Assembly: GCF_001439735.1 (NCBI RefSeq)
Contig: NZ_JYLN01000006.1
Coordinates: 62,001 to 126,000 of the forward strand
Direction: 5' to 3'
Origin: Pseudomonas paralactis
Lineage (GTDB): Bacteria > Pseudomonadota > Gammaproteobacteria > Pseudomonadales > Pseudomonadaceae
Length of the DNA: 64,000 nt
The translations under genes were made by a program, and so were the position numbers. This document shows, in pieces, positions 1-5,983 of this stretch. The notes under the pieces were generated by a model. The model was not told the origin of the DNA. It did not search any database and was given only the letters and a program-made list of their open reading frames with translations. Positions within the stretch are counted from its first letter, which is position 1. Each line of letters begins with the position of its first letter.

Positions 1-461
1 GCCGTGGCACGCTGTATACCTTTGCCGATGAGATCGGCGCGACCAAGATGGCCCTGGGTCATCACCGCGATGACATCGTCGAAACCTTCTTCCTCAATAT
101 GTTCTTCAACGGCTCGCTCAAGGCCATGCCGCCCAAGCTGCGCGCCGACGACGGACGCAACGTAGTGATCCGGCCGCTGGCGTATTGCAACGAGAAGGAC
201 ATCCAGGCGTATTCCGACTTCAAGCAGTTCCCGATCATTCCCTGCAACCTGTGCGGCTCCCAGGAAAACCTGCAGCGCCAGGTGGTCAAGGAGATGCTGG
301 TGGACTGGGAGCGCAAAACCCCCGGGCGTACCGAAAGTATCTTCCGCAGCCTGCAGAATGTGATCCCGTCGCAACTGGCCGATCGCAACCTGTTCGACTT
401 CACCAGCTTGAAAATCGATGAGACGGCAGCCTCGCGTTTCGTCAATGTAGTGAACCTCTGA
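1..461 (+). CDS. ttcA: tRNA 2-thiocytidine synthetase TtcA, C-terminal part (5' end outside window)
   Basis: TtcA thiolates cytidine 32 of certain tRNAs in the cytoplasm, using ATP and an iron-sulfur cluster. The frame is open from the first bases (…RGTLYTFADEIGATK) and reads through ALGHHRDDIVETFFLN, the characteristic HHxDD block of the TtcA/TilS PP-loop family. PCNLCGSQ supplies the C-terminal CxxC pair that helps hold the Fe-S cluster. The N-terminal PP-loop SGGxDS motif lies outside the window. The end is normal and is followed by a hairpin terminator. Identification is by family motifs and is secure; only the start is missing. Confidence 0.95.
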   Translation, partial: RGTLYTFADEIGATKMALGHHRDDIVETFFLNMFFNGSLKAMPPKLRADDGRNVVIRPLAYCNEKDIQAYSDFKQFPIIPCNLCGSQENLQRQVVKEMLVDWERKTPGRTESIFRSLQNVIPSQLADRNLFDFTSLKIDETAASRFVNVVNL

Positions 462-481
462 GCCGCATCGAGGCTCTAGTA

Positions 482-507
482 AACGGCGCTTGCGGGCGCC
501 GTTTTCA
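482..507 (+). terminator. Rho-independent terminator after ttcA
   Basis: AACGGCGC (482-489) pairs with GCGCCGTT (496-503) around a six-base loop, followed by a short T-containing tail. It sits 20 bases after the ttcA stop and just before the ribosome site of the next gene. Confidence 0.75.
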
Positions 508-528
508 ATTCAACTGCCAGGAGAGGGC

Positions 529-1200
529 ATGCGCGATTACAAGTGGCTGCACGAATATTGTCTGAACCGCTTCGGTTCGGCGGCCGAGCTGGAAGCCCAT
601 CTGCCTGTGCCCAAAACCCCGGCGCAATTGCGCAAGATCAGTGATGACCGCTATCTGTCGACTCTGGCACTGCGCGTCTTCCGTGCGGGCTTGAAGCACA
701 GTGTGGTCGACGCGAAATGGCCGGCGTTTGAGCAGGTGTTTTTCGGCTTCGATCCGGAGAAAGTCGTGCTGATGGGCGCCGAGCACCTGGAGCGGCTGAT
801 GCAGGACACCCGCATCATCCGCCACCTGGGCAAGCTCAAGAGTGTGCCGCGCAATGCGCAGATGATTCTGGATATCGAGCAGGAAAAGGGCAGCTTTGGC
901 GCGTTTGTCGCCGATTGGCCGGTCACCGATATCGTCGGGCTATGGAAATACCTGAGCAAACACGGCCATCAACTGGGTGGGCTGTCGGCCCCGCGTTTCC
1001 TGCGCATGGTGGGCAAGGATACGTTCGTGCCGAGCTATGACGTGGTGGCAGCGTTGAATGCGCAGAAGATCGTCGACAAGGCGCCGACCAGCCTGCGGGA
1101 CCTGGCGACGGTGCAGGGTGCCTTCAACCAGTGGCATGCCGAAAGTGGGCGGCCGATGTGCCAGCTGTCGATGATGTTGGCCTATACCGTCAACCATTGA
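529..1200 (+). CDS. DNA-3-methyladenine glycosylase I-like protein
   Basis: This 223-residue protein resembles the HhH-GPD/Tag-like base-excision glycosylases annotated next to ttcA in pseudomonads. Helical segments such as DTRIIRHLGKLKSVPRNAQMIL and PRFLRMVGKDTFVPSYDVVAAL match the Tag-like core, in which residues near the N terminus and the helical hairpin grip the alkylated base. I chose the ATG at 529 because GGAGAGG lies directly upstream; an in-frame upstream start at 490 would run through the ttcA terminator. A role in removing alkylated adenine is inferred from the family; I have not matched every zinc or catalytic residue of Tag. Confidence 0.7.
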   Translation: MRDYKWLHEYCLNRFGSAAELEAHLPVPKTPAQLRKISDDRYLSTLALRVFRAGLKHSVVDAKWPAFEQVFFGFDPEKVVLMGAEHLERLMQDTRIIRHLGKLKSVPRNAQMILDIEQEKGSFGAFVADWPVTDIVGLWKYLSKHGHQLGGLSAPRFLRMVGKDTFVPSYDVVAALNAQKIVDKAPTSLRDLATVQGAFNQWHAESGRPMCQLSMMLAYTVNH

Positions 1201-1204
1201 TCAC

Positions 1205-1304
1205 TGTAGGAGCGAGCTTGCTCGCGAAGAACCTGAGGACAACGCGTAAAACCTGCATGAGCGCGTTATCGTTGACGATCTTCGCGAGCAAGCTCGCTCC
1301 TACA
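1205..1304. repeat. REPIN (TGTAGGAGCGAGC class)
   Basis: Two REP units face each other: TGTAGGAGCGAGCTTGCTCG at the left and its complement ending TCGCTCCTACA at the right, separated by about 50 bases. This is the REPIN architecture mobilised in trans by RAYT transposases in fluorescens-group genomes. It sits between convergent genes. Confidence 0.9.
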
Positions 1305-1313
1305 GGGAGTGGG

Positions 1314-1718
1314 TCAATCGGCCAGTCTACGGTTCAACTGATGCCGCCAACGCACATACAACAGCGCCGTACAAAACACCGCCAGGCTCGCCAGCATCTC
1401 CAACACCCCGAACCACTGACGGTTCGGGTCGTACGCCGCCAGCGCGCCCTTGATGAAATACAGGTTCACCACAAAGCACATCCACGAATGCCCGCGCGCG
1501 CTGCCGATCATCATTCCTGGCGCCAGCACCAGCAGCGGCACCAGCTCGATCAGCAGGATCACCCAGGGCCGCGCGCCGTGCAGGTCGGCAATCAACAGGT
1601 AATACACGCACAACAGGCCTACCAGGGCGAAAAACGCCAGCAGGCTCAATGCGCGTGCAATTTTGACCCGTGGTTCCAGCCACGCCTGGGGCGGCAGGAC
1701 TTTAGGCTTCCTGGCCAC
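1314..1718 (-). CDS. DUF2069 inner-membrane protein
   Basis: A 134-residue protein with four hydrophobic segments (ALSLLAFFALVGLLCVYYLL, WVILLIELVPLLVLAPGMMI, CFVVNLYFIKGALAAY, VLEMLASLAVFCTALLYV) and basic termini, matching the DUF2069 family of small membrane proteins found next to wrbA. I chose the GTG at 1718, which overlaps the end of the upstream quinone oxidoreductase by 17 bases; a longer reading from 1787 adds an arginine/tryptophan-rich out-of-family extension. It is probably translationally coupled to the wrbA-like gene. The function is unknown. Confidence 0.85.
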   Translation of the reverse strand: MARKPKVLPPQAWLEPRVKIARALSLLAFFALVGLLCVYYLLIADLHGARPWVILLIELVPLLVLAPGMMIGSARGHSWMCFVVNLYFIKGALAAYDPNRQWFGVLEMLASLAVFCTALLYVRWRHQLNRRLAD

Positions 1719-2316
1719 GGCCGTTCTCCAACAGCGTGGCGGTCTTGGCCAGGCGCAGGCCCAGGGCCCGGCACAGGGTGATTTCATGTTGATCGAGCAT
1801 ACGCTTGCCGTCAGGCCCGGAATGGTGGCTGGCGCCGTACGGCGTGCCCCCGCCCTGGGTATCGAGCAGTGCCTGTTCGCTGTAGGGCAGGCCGGTGATC
1901 AACATGCCATGGTGCAGCAGCGGCAGCAGCATCGACATCAACGTGGTTTCCTGGCCGCCGTGCAGGCTGGCGGTGGAGGTGAACACGCCGGCGGGCTTGC
2001 CGACCAGAGCGCCGGTGAGCCACAGGTTGCTGGTGCCGTCGAGGAAGTACTTGAGCGGTGCCGCCATGTTGCCGAAACGGGTCGGGCTGCCCAAGGCCAG
2101 GCCTGAACAGTGCTTCAGGTCGTCCAGGCTGGCATACAGCGCGCCTTCATCGGGAATGCTCGGCGCCACGGCTTCACATTCGGTGGAAATCGCCGGCACC
2201 GTGCGCAGACGTGCTTCCATGCCGCCTTGTTCGATACCTCGGGCAATTTGCCGGGCCATTTCGCTGACCGAGCCATTGCGGCTGTAATACAGCACCAGCA
2301 CATAGGGCGTGGTCAC
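1702..2316 (-). CDS. wrbA: NAD(P)H:quinone oxidoreductase, flavodoxin-like (WrbA family)
   Basis: This 204-residue flavodoxin-fold enzyme reduces quinones by two electrons, limiting semiquinone radicals. The FMN phosphate loop is YYSRNGSVSEMARQIA near residue 10, and SPTRFGNMAAPLKYFLD plus STASLHGGQETTLMSM are typical WrbA segments. The start is a GTG whose last bases overlap the arsC stop (GTGA), so arsC, wrbA and DUF2069 form one minus-strand operon. Membership of the WrbA family is clear; whether it is the main WrbA of the genome cannot be told from this window. Confidence 0.9.
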   Translation of the reverse strand: MTTPYVLVLYYSRNGSVSEMARQIARGIEQGGMEARLRTVPAISTECEAVAPSIPDEGALYASLDDLKHCSGLALGSPTRFGNMAAPLKYFLDGTSNLWLTGALVGKPAGVFTSTASLHGGQETTLMSMLLPLLHHGMLITGLPYSEQALLDTQGGGTPYGASHHSGPDGKRMLDQHEITLCRALGLRLAKTATLLENGRGQEA

Positions 2317-2666
2317 GGCAGAATCTCCAGTACGTTCTCGGGCGGTCGGCCAATGATGGCTTTGTCGGCGGTTGCCAGGATCGGGCGCTCCATCAGCTTG
2401 GGGTGCTCGGCGATGGCGGCGATCAATTGCGCTTCGCTAAAGCCGGCATCGGCCAGGTTGAGGGCTTTGTATTCGTCTTCGCCGGTGCGCAGCAGTTGGC
2501 GTGCGCTGATCCCCAGCTTTTTGAGCAGGGCCTTGATCTGCGCGGCGTCCAGCGGGGTTTCCAGGTAGCGCACTACGGTGGGGGTGAGGCCGCGGGCTTC
2601 AAGCAGTTCGAGCGCACCGCGGGATTTCGAGCAGCGCGGGTTGTGATAAAGCGTCAGATCGGTCAT
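2313..2666 (-). CDS. arsC: Glutaredoxin-type arsenate reductase (ArsC family)
   Basis: A 117-residue thioredoxin-fold protein. The active-site cysteine is in NPRCSKSRGALELL (Cys12), and the downstream RPILATADKAIIGRPPE holds the arginine and cis-proline region of ArsC. The family reduces arsenate to arsenite with glutathione and glutaredoxin. There is no arsR or arsB nearby. It starts the arsC-wrbA-DUF2069 operon, which looks like a general redox unit rather than an arsenic-resistance island. Confidence 0.9.
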   Translation of the reverse strand: MTDLTLYHNPRCSKSRGALELLEARGLTPTVVRYLETPLDAAQIKALLKKLGISARQLLRTGEDEYKALNLADAGFSEAQLIAAIAEHPKLMERPILATADKAIIGRPPENVLEILP

Positions 2667-2781
2667 GTGCGGGTCGCATCTTGCGTAAGGTGGCGGGTAT
2701 TCTACCTGCGCTGGCGCCTGTCCTTAAACCGTAAGAGGCGATAGGCCGCAGCCAACGTTCATTTTTGCGAAGGAATACCCC

Positions 2782-3243
2782 ATGACAAGGCGACTGATCG
2801 GTGCATTGGCGATCATCACAACCCTGCTGCTCAGCGGCTGCGGTAACGATTACGGCGTTGACCAATATGGCCAGAAAGTGGCGGCCGAACGCTTGGACAA
2901 ACAGTGGCTGGTGGTCAATTACTGGGCCGAATGGTGTGGGCCGTGCCGCACGGAAATCCCCGAGCTCAATGCCTTGGCCGAACAACTGAAGGGGCAGGGC
3001 GTGGGCGTGTTCGGGGTTAACTTCGACAACGTGCAGGGCGAGGAACTGAAGGCCGCCAGCGACAAGCTGGGGATCAAGTTCACGGTCCTGGCCCAGAACC
3101 CGGACGGGATCTTCGAGATTCCGCGCAGTGAGGCGTTGCCGGTGACTTACATCATCGACGACAAGGGCAAGGTGCGGGAGCAGTTGATGGGGGAGCAGAC
3201 AGCGGAAGGGGTGTTGGCCAAGCTCAAGGCCTTGAAAGGCTAA
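2782..3243 (+). CDS. TlpA-like thioredoxin-fold lipoprotein
   Basis: A 153-residue periplasmic disulfide reductase. The signal sequence ends in the lipobox LLLSGC, so the protein should be lipid-anchored. The redox motif is WCGPC within NYWAEWCGPCRTEIPELN, and ALPVTYIIDD carries the cis-proline. The family reduces disulfides in the envelope or feeds cytochrome c or thiol-repair partners. The gene is alone, divergent from arsC, with a purine-rich GAAGGAA site before the ATG. No partner is visible, so the substrate is open. Confidence 0.9.
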   Translation: MTRRLIGALAIITTLLLSGCGNDYGVDQYGQKVAAERLDKQWLVVNYWAEWCGPCRTEIPELNALAEQLKGQGVGVFGVNFDNVQGEELKAASDKLGIKFTVLAQNPDGIFEIPRSEALPVTYIIDDKGKVREQLMGEQTAEGVLAKLKALKG

Positions 3244-3245
3244 AA

Positions 3246-3420
3246 CTGTGGGAGCTGGCTTGTCTGCGATGGCCATGGGTATCTACACAATTTTGGAGTG
3301 ACGCTGGACCTGTGGCGAGGGAGCTTGCTCCCGTGACGGCTTGACAGCCGACGCTGATCTAACTGAGGCACGGTGATCCAAATGTGGGAGCTGGCTTGCC
3401 TGCGAAGGCGGCCTGCCAGC
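3246..3420. repeat. Cluster of three degenerate REP units
   Basis: GTGGGAGCTGGCTTGTCTGC (near 3249), GGCGAGGGAGCTTGCTCCCG (near 3313) and GTGGGAGCTGGCTTGCCTGC (near 3384) are REP-like palindromic units in the same orientation. The third runs directly into the long dispersed repeat. Confidence 0.75.
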
Positions 3421-3808
3421 CGACCGGGATATTGGATTTGACCGAGTACATATCCATTATTTAGGTAACGGCCATCGATGGTTCCGCTCTGACAGCGACT
3501 CACTTTTGAAAAGCGCAAAAGTAAGCAAAACGCTCTTGCCCCACCACTCGGCACCTCGCTTAGGCTCGGTGTGCCCGTAATCCGCCAGTGATTTGGGGCG
3601 CCGCCGCCACGCGCCATCCATGGCGCGGGGCGGCTAAACCGGCATCCCTGCCGGTTTACCCCCCAAATCCCTGTCGAATTCCGGCCAGCGTGGTTTGACG
3701 GGGCGCCTGAGATCAAGATCAAAAACAGAGCAAGAGCAAGAGCGACTCGCTTCGCATCGTGGTTACCGTCTGCTGTTACAACCCACAAAGTTGTGTAGAT
3801 ACCTATGC
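3384..3808. repeat. Long dispersed repeat, copy 1 (~420 bp)
   Basis: This stretch is nearly the same as 48090-48512 in the same orientation. Shared landmarks are the leading REP, CATATCC-TTATTTAGGTA, the block TTTTGAAAAGCGCAAAAGTA, a palindromic core CGCCATCCATGGCG, the hairpin AACCGGCATCCCTGCCGGTT, and GATCAAGATCAAAAACAGA. An inverted REP (3855-3881) follows it. It has no ribosome site or plausible protein; the open frames on its minus strand are repeat-derived. This is a Pseudomonas intergenic repeat family, not an IS: no transposase and no target duplication are visible. Confidence 0.85.
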
Positions 3809-3919
3809 TGCGATGGCATCGCTGCGGTGTACCTGATACACCGCGTGGTCCGCATCGCAGGCAAGCCAGCGCCCACAGAACCAGAGGACACCGCGTTAAT
3901 ACAGGAGCGTGCGCCCAGG

Positions 3920-4324
3920 TCAGCCTTCTTCGAGCCACAAACGAATCGGCTTGCCTTCGGCCGGCCAGAAGCGCGTCTGTTCGATCGGCGAGATGTCCCA
4001 GCGCTGAACGCCTTGCAGGGCCTGGAAGAAGCGGTGCTCCTGCTCCATCAACGCCTCGGCGCACATTTTGCGGGTGCTGCCGATAGCTCCGAAGCTCAGC
4101 TTGTCACCCTCGACGGTGTACGGCGCAAACCAGTGGTTGCAGCCGCCGTTGCCGTAGGCACGGCCATCGGCGCCCAGGGTGACGGTCAGGTGCGCGTAGT
4201 CCATCAACGGCCGCTCACCGATCCATTCCACCACGTAGCTATGGTCGCGTTCGAGCTTCGCGCTATCAGCGGCGCAGCCCGTCAGCCCCACGCCGATTGC
4301 GGCGAGCAGCAGCGGGCCCTTCAT
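3920..4324 (-). CDS. META/DUF306-domain lipoprotein
   Basis: A 134-residue secreted lipoprotein with lipobox GLTGC at about residue 16, followed by a single META (HslJ-like) domain: LTVTLGADGRAYGNGGCNHWFAPY is the typical GxGGCNxxF element. HslJ-type proteins sit in the outer envelope and have been linked to stress and novobiocin resistance. I chose the ATG at 4324, which forms an ATGA overlap with the stop of the upstream gene. The two are therefore coupled. Confidence 0.85.
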   Translation of the reverse strand: MKGPLLLAAIGVGLTGCAADSAKLERDHSYVVEWIGERPLMDYAHLTVTLGADGRAYGNGGCNHWFAPYTVEGDKLSFGAIGSTRKMCAEALMEQEHRFFQALQGVQRWDISPIEQTRFWPAEGKPIRLWLEEG

Positions 4325-4761
4325 TGGGCGGCCTGCTGGCATTTCGGGCAGCGGTGTTTGTCGCCTTCGCCGGCCCAGCCGAGTTCTTTGATGCGTGCGT
4401 TGGCGGCCGGTTGCAGCGGCTCTTTGGTCAGCTTGGTTTCCACCGCGAATTCAAACTCCAGTACGGCCTCGCAGCTGTCGCAGTTGACCTTCCAGGTGTG
4501 AATCTCCAGTTCGCCGAACTTCGGCCCCTGGGCCATGGCGACCCATTGGCCCGCCGGGCGGATGGAGTAGCGCGCGTCCCCTTCGACCGTCAGGCGCATC
4601 GACAGGGTTTTACTGCCGCGAAGGGTGACGATCAGGACGTCGCCGTGTTTGATCGAACCACCGTTGCCGGTGACCTGGTAACGGCCCGGCACCAGGGCGC
4701 GGCATTCGATCAGGGTGTGTTGCGGGCTCAGCAAGCTGAAGCGGAAATCGTGTTCGGCCAT
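4321..4761 (-). CDS. Conserved hypothetical protein with C-terminal cysteine pairs
   Basis: A 146-residue soluble protein. I chose the ATG at 4761 (MAEHDFRFSLLSPQ), which has GGAGGATCC directly upstream. The central part is beta-rich; the last third has CDSC and, near the end, HRCPKC, which together could make a zinc-ribbon-like site. There is no signal peptide. It is translated with the META lipoprotein through a four-base overlap. I do not recognise a characterised family. Confidence 0.75.
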   Translation of the reverse strand: MAEHDFRFSLLSPQHTLIECRALVPGRYQVTGNGGSIKHGDVLIVTLRGSKTLSMRLTVEGDARYSIRPAGQWVAMAQGPKFGELEIHTWKVNCDSCEAVLEFEFAVETKLTKEPLQPAANARIKELGWAGEGDKHRCPKCQQAAQ

Positions 4762-4832
4762 GGATCCTCCAAATAGGCGCGGCATCCTATCACGGGTGCA
4801 GGCCCATCATGAGCCTGGTATGTGACCGCTGA

Positions 4833-5822
4833 TCAACCCTCGACCAGGTTCTGCGCCCGGCCATCGGCCCACGCCACAATGTTGGCCAGCGTGGTGCCGG
4901 CGATCGCCGCCAGGGCTTCACGGGTGAGGAATGCCTGGTGTGCAGTGATGATCACGTTGGGGAAGGTCAGCAGGCGCGCGAGTACGTCGTCTTGCAGGGG
5001 CAGGTCCGAGCGGTCCTCAAAAAACAGCTGGGCTTCTTCTTCATAAACGTCCAGCCCCAGGTAGCCCAATTGGCCCTCCTTGAGGGCTTCGATCAGCGCG
5101 GGCGTATCGACCAGGCCACCGCGGCCGGTGTTGATCAGCATTGCGCCGGGCTGCATATGCGCCAGGGAGCGGGCATTGATCAGGTGTTTGCTGTCGGCAG
5201 TCAACGGGCAGTGCAGGCTGATGATCTGCGCCTCGGCCAGCAAGTCGGGCAGGCTCACGTAGCGGGCGCCCAGGGCCTGGACGTGTGGATTGGGGAAGGG
5301 GTCATACGCCAGTAACTGGCAGCCGAAACCGGCCATGATCTTGGCGAAGGTTGCGCCGATCTGCCCGGTGCCGACCACACCAACGGTTTTGCCGACCAGA
5401 TCAAAACCGGTGAGCCCATGCAGGCTGAAGTCGCCATCGCGCGTGCGGTTGTAGGCACGGTGCAGGCGGCGGTTAAGGGCCAGGATCAGCGCCACGGCGT
5501 GTTCGGCCACGGCGTGGGGTGAATAGGCCGGCACGCGTACGATGCTCAGGCCCAGGCGTTTGGCGGCGACCAGGTCGACATGGTTGTAACCGGCGGAGCG
5601 CAGAGCAATCAGGCGTGTACCGCCCTTGGCCAGTTGCTCCAGCACCGGGGCACTGAGGTCGTCGTTGATAAAGGCGCAGACCACCTGATGGTGTTCGGCC
5701 AGGGCCACGGTGTCGAGGTTGAGGCGGGCGGGTTGGAATTGCAGTTCCAGGCCGGCCGGCAGCGGTTCGCCAAGGAAGCTCTCGCGGTCGTAGGTTTGGC
5801 TGCTGAAGAGAATGACGCGCAT
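4833..5822 (-). CDS. ldhA: D-2-hydroxyacid dehydrogenase (D-lactate dehydrogenase type)
   Basis: A 329-residue NAD-dependent enzyme that interconverts D-lactate and pyruvate or related 2-keto acids. The Rossmann motif is VGVVGTGQIGATFA near residue 150; the substrate arginine is in TGRGGLVD, and the catalytic histidine is in ITAHQAF near the C terminus. SAGYNHVD is the usual N-terminal motif. The ATG at 5822 begins MRVILFSSQTYD, as in fermentative LdhA; an upstream in-frame extension runs through a REP and was rejected. The length is normal. Confidence 0.9.
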   Translation of the reverse strand: MRVILFSSQTYDRESFLGEPLPAGLELQFQPARLNLDTVALAEHHQVVCAFINDDLSAPVLEQLAKGGTRLIALRSAGYNHVDLVAAKRLGLSIVRVPAYSPHAVAEHAVALILALNRRLHRAYNRTRDGDFSLHGLTGFDLVGKTVGVVGTGQIGATFAKIMAGFGCQLLAYDPFPNPHVQALGARYVSLPDLLAEAQIISLHCPLTADSKHLINARSLAHMQPGAMLINTGRGGLVDTPALIEALKEGQLGYLGLDVYEEEAQLFFEDRSDLPLQDDVLARLLTFPNVIITAHQAFLTREALAAIAGTTLANIVAWADGRAQNLVEG

Positions 5823-5865
5823 TAAGAAGGCTCCCTGCAATTTACATATTGGAGTGCTGACTGAA

Positions 5866-5955
5866 TGTGGGAGGGGGCTTGCCCCCGATTGCGGTGCATC
5901 GGTTACAGATATTTCGACTGACAAACTGCTATCGGGGGCAAGCCCCCTCCCACAT
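5866..5955. repeat. REPIN (TGTGGGAGGGGGC class)
   Basis: TGTGGGAGGGGGCTTGCCCC at the left is mirrored by GGGGCAAGCCCCCTCCCACA at the right, about 45 bases apart. It lies between ldhA and gacS. Confidence 0.9.
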
Positions 5956-5983
5956 TGTTGATTCGTTGCCCATGAAAACAGGG

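Noticed and set aside
3240..4064. Long minus-strand frame (274 codons) between the TlpA-like and META genes
   Set aside because: It reads through the dispersed repeat; a matching frame exists in the second repeat copy at 47974-48510. It has no ribosome site, and overlaps the end of the META lipoprotein gene. Repeat-derived frames are often annotated as hypothetical proteins.
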